Below, one piece after another: positions 48,288 to 58,109 of a stretch of 64,000 nt of DNA. The stretch lies in the NCBI RefSeq assembly GCF_029338235.1, contig NZ_CP119785.1, positions 1,116,001-1,180,000 of the forward strand, written 5' to 3'. The translations under genes were made by a program, and so were the position numbers. Source of the DNA: Haloarcula rara (GTDB lineage Archaea > Halobacteriota > Halobacteria > Halobacteriales > Haloarculaceae). Positions within the stretch are counted from its first letter, which is position 1. Every line of letters starts with the position of its first letter. The notes below the pieces were generated by a model that was not told where the DNA came from, did not search any database, and saw only the letters and a list, made by a program, of their open reading frames with translations.

Positions 48288-51193
48288 TAGTCGTCACCCT
48301 CCGCCATCCACCAGTCGTCGGCGTGTTCGGAGAGATTGGTTCGCTCGGTCTTCTGTCCGAGGAAGCTCTCTTTCTGTTTCTCGCTCTCGAACTCCTCGTT
48401 GAGGACGCTGTCGGCGATCTGGTCGACGTCGACGGCCGGCCCCTCCTCGCCGGATGAGACGTCGACCGGCGACGTGCCGTCCTCGCCGAACTCGAACTGG
48501 ACGATAGTGTCCGAGGTGTCCCGGACCGTCCCGTCGTACTGGGTCTCCAGTTCCGACAGCGCGTTGATGAGCCGACGCTGGAGGTAGCCGGATTTGGAGG
48601 TTCGGACTGCGGTGTCGACCAGTCCCTCGCGGCCACCCATCGCGTGGAAGAAGAACTCCTTCGGGCCGAGCCCCGAGCGGTAGGACGATTCCACGAAGCC
48701 GTGGGCGTCCGAGGAGAGGTCGTTCTCTTCGAAGTGGGAAAGCGTCCGGTTCTCGTAGCCGCGGTTGATACGCTCGCCGCGGACTGCCTGCTGGCCGACA
48801 CAGCCGGCCATCTGGGTCAGGTTCAGCATCGACCCACGCGCGCCGGACTCGGCCATCACGACGGCCGGGTTGTCGTCGTCGAAGTGGTCCTCGGCGATGT
48901 CGCCGGCGGAGTCACGGGCCTTGCCCAGCGTCTGCATGATCTTCATCTCGAGGGTCTCATCGACCGTGCGGCCGGGCAGCGATTCGAGCTCGCCCCGCTC
49001 GTAGGTCTCGATGAGCTCCTCGACGCGGTCGTAGGCGTTGTCGATGGCGTCGTTGATCTGCTCTTCGGCCTCGCGGGGAATCGACTCGTCGTCGATACCG
49101 ATGGAGAACCCGAAGTGCATGATCGAACGCATCGCCAGCGCGGAAATCTCGTTGACCAGGATGCGCGCGCGCGTCTTCGAGTAGTCCTTGGCGATAACGT
49201 CGACGACCTCGCCGCCGAAGGCGCCGACGGCGTCCTCGTCGATAGTTCCGGAGGTCATCTGTCCGTCCTCGATGACGACGGTGTCGCCGGCCGAGGAGGT
49301 GAACTCCAGATTGAGGTCGTCGGGCAGGAGTTCCGAGAACAGCGAGCGGCCGGTCCAGTACGGTTCGCCGGCCTCCTCGCCGTCCGGTTCGGGCAGTTCG
49401 TCGATACGCGTCGCCCGGAGCATGTCCAGGGCCTGGGTCTCGTTGAACTGCGGGTTGGTGTGAGTCAGCAGGTAGGTCCCGCTGATGTGGTCCTGAATCG
49501 CACCGATGATGTTCTCGCCGAACCGGGGCGAGAGCATCTGTTCCTGTACGCGCATGAGGACGCGCGCTTCCGCGCGGGCCTCCTCGTTCTGCAGCGCGTG
49601 CATGTTCATCTCGTCGCCGTCGAAGTCAGCGTTATACGGCGGGCAGACGACCGTGTTGAGCCGGAACGTCTTGTACGGCATCACGACCACTTCGTGGGCC
49701 ATGATGGACATCCGGTGCAGCGACGGCTGCCGGTTGAAGATGATGATATCGCCGTCGACGAGGTGGCGGGAGACTTCCCAGCCGGCCTCGACCTTCTCGG
49801 CGAGTTCCTCGCAGTTCTTCTCGGTGACCTTCAGGCGGCGGCCGTCCGGTCGGCGGACGTAGTTAGCGCCCGGGTGGCCCATCGGGCCGTTGGCGACGTA
49901 GCGGCGGGCCTTCTCCAGGTTGCGCTCGTTGACGTTCATCGTCTGGGTCATCTCCCGGGCGACCCGTTCGGGGACGCCGACCTCGTTCAGGCTGAGCGTC
50001 GGGTCCGGCGAGATGACGGTCCGGGCCGAGAAGTTGACACGCTTCCCCGAAAGCGAGCCACGGAAGCGGCCCTCCTTGCCCTTGAGTCGCTGGGAGAGGG
50101 TCTTCAGGGGCCGGCCGGAGCGGTGACGCGCCGGCGGCGTGCCCGAAATCTCGTTGTCCATGAACGTGGTGACGTGGTACTGGAGCAGTTCCCAGAGGTC
50201 CTCGATGATAAGCTGGGGCGCACCCGCCTCGCGATTCTCCATGAACCGCTGGTTGATGCGGATGATGTCCACGAGCTTGTGGGTGAGGTCGTCCTCGCTG
50301 CGCTGGCCGTTGTCAAGCGTAATCGAGGGACGGGCGGTCACCGGCGGCACCGGCAGCACCGTCAGAATCATCCACTCGGGCCGGGAACGGTCGGGGTTCA
50401 TCCCCAGGACCTCGATGTCCTCGTCCGGGATGTCCTCGAACCAGTCCCGGATGTCGGAGGGCATCAGCTTGTTCATGTCCTCCTCGGTGAGGTCCACGGA
50501 GAGGGCCTTCTCGATGGCCCGGCGGTCCTCCTGTCGCGGGCGGAAGTCGCCGCTGATTATCTCCTGGACGCGACCGGCGTCGATACCGGTCTCCTCGGCG
50601 AGGTCGGTGGGCGTGATACGGTCGTCAGCCTCCTCCATCGCCTCGGCGATGCGGGCTGGATAGTCGGCCGAGAGCACCTGCTGGACCTCGTAGTAGGTCG
50701 TCGGCTTCTCGTGTTTGATGTCGTACTGCTTCTCGCCGCAGAACGGACAGGTGTCCTTCTTGCGGGCCTGCCGGATGGCGGCCTTGGTCACGTCGTTGAG
50801 GTCGCGGCCGAGGTCCCGGGTCCGAGTGAGCCGGTCGCGGAACTCGTCGCGCTCGTTCTCGTCGAGACAGAGCCGGGAACACTCCCGGCACGTGCCACGG
50901 AGGAGGCGACGGATGAGCTTCGCGAAGCCGACGTGGATGACGGGGGCGGCGAGTTCGATGTGGCCGAAGTGGCCGTTACACGAGCCGCTGTGTTTCCCGC
51001 AGGTCTTGCATTCGAGTCCGGGGTCGATGACCCCGAGCCGCGGGTCCATCAGCCCCATGTCGATGGGGAACCCGTCGTCGTCGTAGGTGTCGGCCGTGAT
51101 GACCTTCGTGGCCGACATCTCGCGGTACTCCTCGGGGTCCATCAGCCCGAAGCTGAGTGACCCAATCTCCTGTGGTGTCTGTTGTGAGCTCAT
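48287..51193 (-). CDS. rpoA1: DNA-directed RNA polymerase subunit A' (Rpo1N)
   Basis: This is the N-terminal half of the largest subunit (968 residues). It contains the zinc-binding [20 protein letters not shown], the catalytic [17 protein letters not shown] (three Mg-binding aspartates) and [18 protein letters not shown] close to the C-terminus. The start [19 protein letters not shown] at 51193 follows the B' end with a 4-base overlap. An in-frame ATG at 51382 would place unrelated sequence before it. The long plus-strand open frames here are shadows. Confidence 0.97.
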   Translation of the reverse strand: MSSQQTPQEIGSLSFGLMDPEEYREMSATKVITADTYDDDGFPIDMGLMDPRLGVIDPGLECKTCGKHSGSCNGHFGHIELAAPVIHVGFAKLIRRLLRGTCRECSRLCLDENERDEFRDRLTRTRDLGRDLNDVTKAAIRQARKKDTCPFCGEKQYDIKHEKPTTYYEVQQVLSADYPARIAEAMEEADDRITPTDLAEETGIDAGRVQEIISGDFRPRQEDRRAIEKALSVDLTEEDMNKLMPSDIRDWFEDIPDEDIEVLGMNPDRSRPEWMILTVLPVPPVTARPSITLDNGQRSEDDLTHKLVDIIRINQRFMENREAGAPQLIIEDLWELLQYHVTTFMDNEISGTPPARHRSGRPLKTLSQRLKGKEGRFRGSLSGKRVNFSARTVISPDPTLSLNEVGVPERVAREMTQTMNVNERNLEKARRYVANGPMGHPGANYVRRPDGRRLKVTEKNCEELAEKVEAGWEVSRHLVDGDIIIFNRQPSLHRMSIMAHEVVVMPYKTFRLNTVVCPPYNADFDGDEMNMHALQNEEARAEARVLMRVQEQMLSPRFGENIIGAIQDHISGTYLLTHTNPQFNETQALDMLRATRIDELPEPDGEEAGEPYWTGRSLFSELLPDDLNLEFTSSAGDTVVIEDGQMTSGTIDEDAVGAFGGEVVDVIAKDYSKTRARILVNEISALAMRSIMHFGFSIGIDDESIPREAEEQINDAIDNAYDRVEELIETYERGELESLPGRTVDETLEMKIMQTLGKARDSAGDIAEDHFDDDNPAVVMAESGARGSMLNLTQMAGCVGQQAVRGERINRGYENRTLSHFEENDLSSDAHGFVESSYRSGLGPKEFFFHAMGGREGLVDTAVRTSKSGYLQRRLINALSELETQYDGTVRDTSDTIVQFEFGEDGTSPVDVSSGEEGPAVDVDQIADSVLNEEFESEKQKESFLGQKTERTNLSEHADDWWMAEGDD

Positions 51194-53016
51194 ACGGCGT
51201 CCTCCAGTTCGACCCGCGGGGCGATTCCAAGCGCCTTCATCTCGTCTAACAGGAGCTTGAACGCATACGACATCTCGACCTCGTGGATGTCGGTCTCCTC
51301 CTCGCAGTTGGGACAGTAGATACGTCGCTGTTCGACGTTCTCGACGGCGGTCATCCCACACTCGCCACAGACGTTGATCCACTCGCGGTCGGACTCATCG
51401 AGCAGGCGCTCCTTGAGCGCCATCGCCGCGCCGTGCCCGATGAGCACGTCCCGCTCCATCTCACCCACACGGAGCCCGCCCTCGCGGGCCCGGCCTTCGG
51501 TGGGCTGGCGGGTCAGCACCTGCACCGGCCCGCGCGAGCGGGCGTGCAGCTTGTTCGAGACCATGTGGTAGAGCTTCTGGTAGAAGATGTCGCCGACGAA
51601 GATGTCGGCCTCGATCTTCTCGCCGGTGACGCCGGAGTACATCGTCTCCTTGCCCGAGGAGTCGAAGCCGTGCTCCTCCAGGGAGCCACGGAGCTGCTCC
51701 TCGTCCTCACCGGTGAAGGCGGTCCCGTCGACGCGCCGACCCTCTAGGGCCCCGACCTTCCCGCCGATCATCTCTAAGATGTGGCCGACGGTCATCCGCG
51801 ACGGCAGGGCGTGGGGATTGATCACCAGGTCGGGCACGACGCCTTCCTCGGTGAAGGGCATGTCCTCCTGTGGCGCGATGTGGCCGACGACACCCTTCTG
51901 GCCGTGCCGGGATGCGAACTTATCGCCCAGTTCGGGGATTCGCTCGTCACGCACGGAGACCTTCGAGAGCTTGGAGCCGTCCTCGCCCTCCATCAGGGTG
52001 ACCGTGTCCACGACGCCGGATTCGCCCGAGCGCATGGTGACGCTCGTCTCGCGGCGCTTCTGCGGGGAGAGTCCGCCCATGTCGTCCGGTTCTTCGAGGA
52101 ACCGGGGCGGGCTGGTCTTGCCCAGGAGGACGGCGTTCTCGCCGACTTGCGTCTCGGGGTTGACGAGCCCGTCGTCGTCCAGGTGCGTGTAGGCCTCTTC
52201 GCCACGCGCACCGCGGACGTCCTCGTCGGGCATCTCGAAGCGGTCTTCCTGACCGCCGGGGTAGCGTCGCTCCTCGCCCTCGTAGGTCCGGAAGAAGTGC
52301 GACCGGGCGAGCGCGCGCTCGACCGACCCCTTGTTCATGACCAGCGCGTCCTCGATGTTGAACCCCTCGTAGCTCATGACGGCGACGACGAAGTTCTGCG
52401 CGGCCGGGCGGTCGTCGTAACCGATCTGTTCGGTCGTCTGAGTCTTGACCATCGAGAGCTGCGGGTAGTGCAGCAGGTGCTGGCGCGTGTCGGGCCGGAT
52501 TCGGTAGTTCGCACTCGGCAGGCCCAGCGACTGCTTGATCATCCCCGACCCCATCGTAATCCGCGGGGAGGCGTTGTGTTCGGGGTACGGAATCATCCCC
52601 GCGCCGATACCGAACATCAGCTGCGGGTCGACCTCGAGGTGGGTGTGGTTCTCGGTGAGTTCGTCCTCGTCGACACCGACGAGGATGTCCTCCTCCTCCT
52701 CGGCGTCGATGAACTCGACGAGGCCGCGCTCGACGAGTTCCTCGAACTCCAGGTCGCCGTTCTTGACGGCCTCGACCTGTTCGTCGGTCATCAGCGGCTC
52801 GCCGTTCTCGACGACCAGCAGCGGCCGGCGGGCCCGCCCCGCGTCGGCGTTGATGATGACCTCGTCGGTGCGGCCCTTGACAGAGACGTTGACCATCTGG
52901 GAGACGTCCCCCCGACGGCGGGCCTGTCGCACCTGTTCTGCGAGCTGTTCGGGGTCGGGATGTGTCCCGACCAAACTACCGTTGACGTATACCTTGGCTT
53001 CTCGGCTCTGACTCAT
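51190..53016 (-). CDS. rpoB1: DNA-directed RNA polymerase subunit B' (Rpo2C)
   Basis: The protein (608 residues) is the second half of the split B subunit, as in haloarchaea. It contains the hybrid-binding segment [40 protein letters not shown] then [15 protein letters not shown], and a C-terminal zinc ribbon [20 protein letters not shown]. It starts [20 protein letters not shown]. It lies one base after the B'' gene. Confidence 0.97.
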   Translation of the reverse strand: MSQSREAKVYVNGSLVGTHPDPEQLAEQVRQARRRGDVSQMVNVSVKGRTDEVIINADAGRARRPLLVVENGEPLMTDEQVEAVKNGDLEFEELVERGLVEFIDAEEEEDILVGVDEDELTENHTHLEVDPQLMFGIGAGMIPYPEHNASPRITMGSGMIKQSLGLPSANYRIRPDTRQHLLHYPQLSMVKTQTTEQIGYDDRPAAQNFVVAVMSYEGFNIEDALVMNKGSVERALARSHFFRTYEGEERRYPGGQEDRFEMPDEDVRGARGEEAYTHLDDDGLVNPETQVGENAVLLGKTSPPRFLEEPDDMGGLSPQKRRETSVTMRSGESGVVDTVTLMEGEDGSKLSKVSVRDERIPELGDKFASRHGQKGVVGHIAPQEDMPFTEEGVVPDLVINPHALPSRMTVGHILEMIGGKVGALEGRRVDGTAFTGEDEEQLRGSLEEHGFDSSGKETMYSGVTGEKIEADIFVGDIFYQKLYHMVSNKLHARSRGPVQVLTRQPTEGRAREGGLRVGEMERDVLIGHGAAMALKERLLDESDREWINVCGECGMTAVENVEQRRIYCPNCEEETDIHEVEMSYAFKLLLDEMKALGIAPRVELEDAV

Positions 53017-53017
53017 G

Positions 53018-54583
53018 TTAGTCGTCCGCGGGCTGCTGTTCGATCGATTCGATACCGGGGATGCCCTGGACCCCCATGTCCGAAAGTTCCTGTTTGAGGT
53101 CCTGTGCGTCCTCGACGTCCTGTGACAGCTCCATCGCCTGTGCGAAGTTCTTCACGAGCCCGCAGTTCGGGCCTTCGGGCGTCTCGGAGGGACAGATGCG
53201 ACCCCACTGGGTCGCGTGCAGGTCCCGCGCCTCGAAGTGTGGCTGGGAGCGCGAGAGCGGCGAGCGCAGGCGGCGAAGGTGTGAGAGGACCCCCATGAAG
53301 TCGGTCCGGTCGACGAGCTGGGACACCCCGGAGCGGCCGCCGACCCAGTTGCCCGTCGCGATGGGGTGTTCGAGGCGCTCGGTCAGCACGTCCGAGCGAA
53401 CCACAGTAGAGACGGAGAGCTGCCGATTTCGCATATTCGCGCGTTCGAGCTGGTACTTCACGTCCCGGGCCAGCTTGTTCAGCGCGGTCCTGAACAGGTC
53501 AGTCATCAGGTCGCCGCTGACCTTCAGGCGCTTGTTCGCGTAGTGGTCCTTGTCGTCGGCCTCGCGACGTTCCAGGGCGAGTTCGAAACACGCCTCGGCC
53601 ATCCGGCAGAGGTAGTACGCCTTGTTGATTCGGACCTCTTCCTCGTCGACACCCTCCTCGTGGAGGTGGGGCAGGAGGTAGCGGTCGATGACGTAGTTGG
53701 CCCGCTTGAGCTGGTAGTTCTTGCCCTGGCCGGAGGCGACACGCTGACCCAGCGTCTCGATGGCCTCCTCGGTCGTCTGGACTTCCGCTTCCTCCAGATT
53801 CTCGAGCATGAACTTCACGATTTCCGGGTCCTCGGAGACGCGGTGGACGATCTCCTCGTCGGATTCCAGACCCAGCGCGCGAACCAGGGTCACGAAGTCG
53901 ATAGAGCCCGAGACCGATGGGAAAGAGACTTCGAGCAGCCCGTCGCGGGTCCGCTCACAGAGGACGAGCGCACGATAGCCCCGTCGCTGGGAGAAGGTCT
54001 TTGCGACCTGGACCTCGTCGCCGTACTTGGTGTCGTACTCGGCCAGAATCTTGTTCGGCGCCAGGTCCTCGCTCGTCATCAGGACGCGCTCGGAGCCGTT
54101 GACACAGAAGTAGCCGCCGGGGTCGGCCGGGTCCTCGCCGATGTCGATGAGCTCCTCGCGGGTGAAGCCGGCGATGTTACACTTGTTCGAGCCGACCATG
54201 ATGGGCATCCGGCCGATCTTGGTCTCGGTGCGGTCGACGACTTCCTCGGGTTCTTCTTCGCCGCCCCGCACGATAGCCATCTCCATGAACACCGGTGCGG
54301 AGTAGGTGATGTTCCGGAGGCGGGCTTCCTGCGGATAGAGCAGTTCCTCGCTCCCGTCGGCCTCTCGCACCCGTGGCGTGACGACGCGGACGTCGCCCAG
54401 TTCGACCCACACCGGCTCCTGGCCTTCCTTGTCGCCGATGTCGGTGTCGATGGTCTCTTTCTCGTCGACCACCTGCTGCATCCCTCGGTCGAGGAAGGCG
54501 TTGAACGAGCGGAAGTGGTGTTCGGCGAGCCGTTCCTTCGCGAAGTACTCACGCGATATAGCGCGTCGGTCCTGTGTGTTCAT
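53018..54583 (-). CDS. rpoB2: DNA-directed RNA polymerase subunit B'' (Rpo2N)
   Basis: This is the first half of the split B subunit (521 residues). It contains [20 protein letters not shown] and [20 protein letters not shown], ending with [20 protein letters not shown] then [17 protein letters not shown]. It begins [20 protein letters not shown]. Stop and start of B''/B' are separated by one base. Its 5' end overlaps the rpoH stop by one base. Confidence 0.97.
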   Translation of the reverse strand: MNTQDRRAISREYFAKERLAEHHFRSFNAFLDRGMQQVVDEKETIDTDIGDKEGQEPVWVELGDVRVVTPRVREADGSEELLYPQEARLRNITYSAPVFMEMAIVRGGEEEPEEVVDRTETKIGRMPIMVGSNKCNIAGFTREELIDIGEDPADPGGYFCVNGSERVLMTSEDLAPNKILAEYDTKYGDEVQVAKTFSQRRGYRALVLCERTRDGLLEVSFPSVSGSIDFVTLVRALGLESDEEIVHRVSEDPEIVKFMLENLEEAEVQTTEEAIETLGQRVASGQGKNYQLKRANYVIDRYLLPHLHEEGVDEEEVRINKAYYLCRMAEACFELALERREADDKDHYANKRLKVSGDLMTDLFRTALNKLARDVKYQLERANMRNRQLSVSTVVRSDVLTERLEHPIATGNWVGGRSGVSQLVDRTDFMGVLSHLRRLRSPLSRSQPHFEARDLHATQWGRICPSETPEGPNCGLVKNFAQAMELSQDVEDAQDLKQELSDMGVQGIPGIESIEQQPADD

Positions 54584-54810
54584 TATTCGACCACCAGCCG
54601 ATAGACAACGGCGGTATCGGTGGTTCGCGAGTCGCGTTCGATACGGATGACATCGCCGACTTCCGCGTCGTCCGGCAGTCCGGGGTCGGCGCGTTTTATC
54701 TTCGGGAGGTCGGTCTTCTTGATGTCGTACTCATCGAGCACTGCTTCGAGGTCGGCCTCGTCGACGACGCTGTGGTCGGGAACGAGGTCGTGTTGACTTA
54801 CATCTACCAT
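54583..54810 (-). CDS. rpoH: DNA-directed RNA polymerase subunit H (Rpo5)
   Basis: The 75-residue subunit begins [20 protein letters not shown]. It contains [20 protein letters not shown] and [20 protein letters not shown], the RPB5 C-terminal domain. It opens the polymerase gene cluster. Upstream, 54811-55089 holds no gene. A possible TATA word (gtgttattaggg on the minus strand, about 54888-54900) would drive the operon. Confidence 0.96.
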   Translation of the reverse strand: MVDVSQHDLVPDHSVVDEADLEAVLDEYDIKKTDLPKIKRADPGLPDDAEVGDVIRIERDSRTTDTAVVYRLVVE

Positions 54811-55045
54811 GTGTGTGTGCGTGCGTGGGGCCTGTGGCTGGAGAAGGTGGCTGTCACGAGATACTACAGGTCGCTATAGTCGGGACCCTAATAACACTTA
54901 CCAACTTGGCCTGCAGTAGCTACTGGACCCCCGACCCACTGCGGGGGAGAACCGCTTGCGATACCACTCGGTTCGGTCAGAGAAGATATAGTCGTTTGGG
55001 TCCCGCCAAGTGGTCCCATGGCAGGGCGCCCTCCTTTGGAAAGCC

Positions 55046-55051
55046 TTAATA
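55046..55051 (+). promoter_or_regulatory. TATA-box candidate of tRNA-Asp
   Basis: The word gaaagccttaatacc lies about 40 bases before the tRNA 5' end. The purine-rich gaaag before ttaata fits an archaeal BRE-TATA pair with a short leader. Transcription-start mapping would confirm. Confidence 0.5.
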
Positions 55052-55089
55052 CCACGACCGGGATACGATTGAGTGCAGCAAGGTAGCGT

Positions 55090-55162
55090 GCCCGGATGGT
55101 GTAGTGGCCCATCATACGACCCTGTCACGGTCGTGACGCGGGTTCAAATCCCGCTCCGGGCG
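55090..55162 (+). tRNA. tRNA-Asp (anticodon GTC)
   Basis: The cloverleaf is complete. It has acceptor GCCCGGA/TCCGGGC with discriminator G, a D-arm (GTGTAGTGGCCCATCATAC) and an anticodon stem with loop CTGTCAC (anticodon GTC). The T-arm is GCGGG-TTCAAAT-CCCGC. There is no intron and CCA is not encoded. Its 3' end is followed by several partial copies of itself and palindromic units. Confidence 0.95.
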
Positions 55163-55656
55163 TACTTTTGCGACGAACGAACTCGTGAGTCGCAAATACG
55201 TCATGAGCGGATTTGAACCATGGAAGTCGCAGCGGCCGAACGGAGTGAGGCCGACCGTCTTCCTCCGGTTCAAATCCCGCTCCGGGCGCTTCTTCGAAAT
55301 CAAATCGACGAGCGGCGCGTTTCATCGCGTCGCGTTCTGATTTTGCTGTGCGACAAAGAGGGATTTGAATCACGCAAACGCGAGCGGCAGCGAGCGTTTG
55401 CCCGGGTTCAAATTCCGCTCCGGGCGTACTTCAATTTCAAACTACCAAGCGACGCGTTTCATCGCGTCGCGTTCTGACATTGCTGTACGGCCAAGAGGGA
55501 TTTGAATCACGCGAGACGAACGTAGTGGGTCTCGCCTGGGTTCAAATTCCGAGAGACGAGCGGCGCTCGTCTCTCGATGTTCGCACTCGCGTTGCGAGTG
55601 CTCACTTCCAGAAGACGCATAGCGTCTTCTGTCGTTCGCGAACCCTCCGGGTTCGC
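55163..55656. repeat. Array of tRNA-Asp 3'-end copies and T-arm palindromes
   Basis: Three further T-arm words follow the tRNA. ggttcaaatcccgctccggg at 55267 and ggttcaaattccgctccggg at 55405 include the acceptor end. gggttcaaattcc at 55538 does not. Each is mirrored by a ggatttgaa(cc) copy 35-58 bases before it. This gives three palindromic units (55209-55277, 55360-55416, 55498-55550) with unrelated inner stems, for example gcaaacgc/gcgtttgc. The word gcgtttcatcgcgtcgcgtt recurs at 55317 and 55454. Four stem-loops with 3-base loops follow (55551-55656). There are no genes. Confidence 0.75.
55551..55656. repeat. Row of four perfect stem-loops with 3-base loops after the TumE-like gene
   Basis: The stems are gagagacgagc/gctcgtctctc (11 bp), gcactcgc/gcgagtgc (8 bp), cagaagacgc/gcgtcttctg (10 bp) and gcgaaccc/gggttcgc (8 bp). 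Their loops are ggc, gtt, ata and tcc. They lie directly downstream of the minus-strand gene ending at 55657, as the five-stem array lies after rpsJ. Confidence 0.7.
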
Positions 55657-56085
55657 TCACTCCCAGAACGACTGAATACGCTCGTCCAGCTCCGACAAAA
55701 CCCCAGATATCACCCTACGCCAATCACCGTCGAACGCCGTGTCTCGGCCGGGCGTCGTTGCGTCAGGCGGCGGATGAAAATGCTCCCGGTCGTTGTGGCT
55801 GTTCGGGTGGCGGTCCCATCTGCACTCCCAGGAGTCGCCGTTCCGATACTGCTCCGAGTAGTGAACGTTGAAATCATCCGTTTCGAACCACCGAACGCGG
55901 AGATATGCGCGCTCTATAGCGGCTGGAAAGTAGCCGAGGTCGTACTCGGCGACCACCGCGTTCGGGGCGTACTCGGGACGGTACTCTACGGCCGCGAACC
56001 GGGCACTACCACGAAGCCGCCGACCGACTCGTTCTAAGATATCGCTATCGATGCCCCCGACGCCGCCTGTCTCCCCTTCAGGCAT
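55657..56085 (-). CDS. TumE-like (DUF6516) toxin-family protein (142 aa)
   Basis: The core AYLRVRWFETDDFNVHYSEQ continues with ECRWDRHPNSHNDREHFHPP then PDATTPGRDTAFDG. It matches the TumE/DUF6516 pattern (VRWF...HY...WRWD-HPN-HN-HxHPPP), members of which act as toxins with a preceding DNA-binding antitoxin. The gene begins 8 bases before the upstream gene's stop (MPEGETGGVGGIDSDIL), so the two are translationally coupled. Its place beside tRNA-Asp repeats suggests mobile cargo. The toxin assignment is from family resemblance only. Confidence 0.65.
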   Translation of the reverse strand: MPEGETGGVGGIDSDILERVGRRLRGSARFAAVEYRPEYAPNAVVAEYDLGYFPAAIERAYLRVRWFETDDFNVHYSEQYRNGDSWECRWDRHPNSHNDREHFHPPPDATTPGRDTAFDGDWRRVISGVLSELDERIQSFWE

Positions 56086-56644
56086 CGATTGTCTCGGTAT
56101 GCCCGCCGGAGGTGTCCTCACGACGAGCGGCATCTAACAGCGCTGCTCTCTCCTCGAGGCTCTTCCAGTTCGACACCGCCTCCCATACGTCTTCGATTGG
56201 CTCCTCGTAGCTCTCCTCAACCAGCGAGACGTCGTCTGGCGAGCCGGCATCGAAGTGGTCTCGATACTCCGTGGCCGCATCGAGCGTCTCCTTGAGACGT
56301 GCCACGATCTGTGTCTCCGAGTAGCGTTGGCGAATCTGCTCTATTCTGCGCCACCGTAGATAGGAATCGTTGCGCTCATATCGCACCGGGCGTCCGGATA
56401 GCTCACGTACCATCCCCATCTCAGCGAACCACTGGAGATACTCACGGGCGGTCTCCGTATCACAATCCGCTCGCGTCGCGACGGTCGACACCTTCGTTGG
56501 CTCCCGCAACTGGACAACGACATCGAGCATCCGCTCTCTGGTCGGTCCGTCCGTCAGAGCCTCGTCGGGAGAGTCCCACGCATCGAAGTCCGGCGTTTCT
56601 TCAGCATCTCTCGGGATATCTGGAGAGGTATCAGTCAAATCCAT
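56078..56644 (-). CDS. Winged-helix regulator, DUF7342-like, partner of the TumE-like gene (188 aa)
   Basis: The protein begins MDLTDTSPDIPRDAEETPDF. It shows a winged-helix core (DGPTRERMLDVVVQLREPTK; STVATRADCDTETAREYLQW; MGMVRELSGRPVRYERND) followed by a helical C-terminal part ending REDTSGGHTETIDA. It resembles DUF7342-type haloarchaeal regulators. Its stop overlaps the TumE-like start, as for an antitoxin in a pair. An AT-rich promoter region lies upstream at 56645-56700. The ATG at 56656 is an alternative start. Confidence 0.7.
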   Translation of the reverse strand: MDLTDTSPDIPRDAEETPDFDAWDSPDEALTDGPTRERMLDVVVQLREPTKVSTVATRADCDTETAREYLQWFAEMGMVRELSGRPVRYERNDSYLRWRRIEQIRQRYSETQIVARLKETLDAATEYRDHFDAGSPDDVSLVEESYEEPIEDVWEAVSNWKSLEERAALLDAARREDTSGGHTETIDA

Positions 56645-56887
56645 ATTCGGGCCCACTTACGAGGACTAACGCGGTTGTCTGTGATATAGCTGGTGCTAGC
56701 TGTATTATTTCAGTTCGACGGTTCATACTGGGGGCCGTCCCAAACTGAAGGCATTCGCCGCATCTGGGTGAGGAATATCGTTACGAACGTACAGCCGCCA
56801 GTATCAGCCGCTGCTCCCACGCGACGATACAACACCGGTGGTCAGTACAGACAAAGCACTTATCAAAAGGAGCAAAATACCCGGTCA

Positions 56888-57271
56888 ATGCCGGAATTCC
56901 GGTCACGTCGAGAATTTCTAAGCCACGTTGCTGGAATCGGAGTGGTGACAGCCATCGCGGGGTGCTCGGAACTGGAAAGTGACCAAGCGGGACTACACAT
57001 TTATAATCACCAGGCTAGCCAACACCGCGTGTCCATCGAAATTACTGATACTGAAACAGCAGCAGCCGTGTACAAGGAAACATTCGATGTTGCAGGCGAC
57101 GAAGATTTAGCTACCTCCGATGTCGTCGGCGAAGGTGAATACGACTTTCAGGCAGTGATTGGTGGAGAACAGGAACTTTCAAAAACGGTCACTGTTGTCT
57201 GTACCACGACTTTGATTATCGAAATTCGAGACCCCGGAAATAGCCGAATTTCGGGACCGGACTGTGGGTAA
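56888..57271 (+). CDS. Tat-exported lipoprotein (127 aa)
   Basis: The N-terminus MPEFRSRREFLSHVAGIGVV then TAIAGCSELESDQAG has a twin-arginine motif (SRREFL) and a lipobox (AIAGC, lipidated Cys). The mature part is a single beta-sandwich (IYNHQASQHRVSIEITDTET; YDFQAVIGGEQELSKTVTVV) with two later cysteines. It is anchored outside the membrane. Function unknown. The region before it (56657-56887) is AT-rich with a possible promoter; the in-frame upstream ATG (56693) gives an implausible extension. Confidence 0.78.
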   Translation: MPEFRSRREFLSHVAGIGVVTAIAGCSELESDQAGLHIYNHQASQHRVSIEITDTETAAAVYKETFDVAGDEDLATSDVVGEGEYDFQAVIGGEQELSKTVTVVCTTTLIIEIRDPGNSRISGPDCG

Positions 57272-57387
57272 CTACACAGCCCTACTGACCGGATTATTCA
57301 GTCGCAAACGGTGAAACAAATCTCGCGAGACTGGTTCACGACACGCATTCGACTGCAACATCCCATCGAGCCGTCTCCTTGCCGACG

Positions 57388-57915
57388 CTACTCCCGCCGG
57401 GCCAGCGACCACTCGTAGCCGTAGCCCACGAGCGCACCGACCGGGGCGATGACGGAGGCGGTGAAGACGGTCCCGAAGACGAAGACGACCATCGTGATGA
57501 CGAAGAACTCGCCGACGGCGTCGAACGGTGCAGTGGAGACGGCGGACAGTCCGGCAAGGACACCGAAGACGAGCGCGAGCACCACCAGCGAGGCGAACGC
57601 GGTCACCACACCGGTGCCGGCACCGCGGCGTGGTGCCGGCTCGTCGGGCATACCGATTCGCCAGACGACGGTGCCGACGACGAGGGCAGCGACGGGCGCG
57701 ACGACCAGCGGGAGCGCGATGAGGGGCCCCCAGTGGAATATGGACCACACGATGTCGGGGTCGGCCAACACAGTTGCGGGGTCAGAGATGAACACCCGCG
57801 CGACCATGCCGGCGTGGAACAGGACGTTAGCGAGGAGCGCGGCGACGCCGGCGACGAGGCCAGCACCGACATCGCGCCGGGAGACACCGAGTCGGGACCG
57901 CCGGCGGACGGACAT
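57388..57915 (-). CDS. Polytopic membrane protein (175 aa)
   Basis: The protein begins MSVRRRSRLGVSRRDVGAGL and has four to five hydrophobic helices: VAGVAALLANVLFHAGMVAR, PLIALPLVVAPVAALVVGTV, TAFASLVVLALVFGVLAGL and FVITMVVFVFGTVFTASVIA. No known family is recognised. The start at 57915 is preferred over the in-frame ATG at 57978 because the latter sits in a strained context. Confidence 0.65.
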   Translation of the reverse strand: MSVRRRSRLGVSRRDVGAGLVAGVAALLANVLFHAGMVARVFISDPATVLADPDIVWSIFHWGPLIALPLVVAPVAALVVGTVVWRIGMPDEPAPRRGAGTGVVTAFASLVVLALVFGVLAGLSAVSTAPFDAVGEFFVITMVVFVFGTVFTASVIAPVGALVGYGYEWSLARRE

Positions 57916-58109
57916 ACCTGCTGGTACGCAGTCGACAGGTAAGGCACTGGCTGTCTGTCCAGCCGGAACACGGCGCACGAGGTACCACCGAAGGGGGTGG
58001 TCCCCCTACCCTGTCATAGGTCCACCTCGGGGTGGACGTGTGCTACATCAGTAGATTCCGGTATAGCTCTTGTGCCCGCCGACAGACTGTTTACTCGCGG
58101 CTTCCTTGG

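Noticed and set aside
48644..51160. 838-codon open frame antisense to rpoA'
   Set aside because: Shadow of RNA polymerase A'; composition is repetitive Val/Asp/Leu without domains.
55112..55373. Short ORFs reading GAGFEP/PERDLN-type peptides near tRNA-Asp
   Set aside because: These are translations of the T-arm repeat (ggatttgaacc), a common false-gene source, not proteins.
55163..55660. Possible CRISPR array because of repeated words
   Set aside because: Repeats are tRNA-Asp fragments with uneven spacing, inverted partners and no regular spacers; no cas genes occur anywhere in the window.
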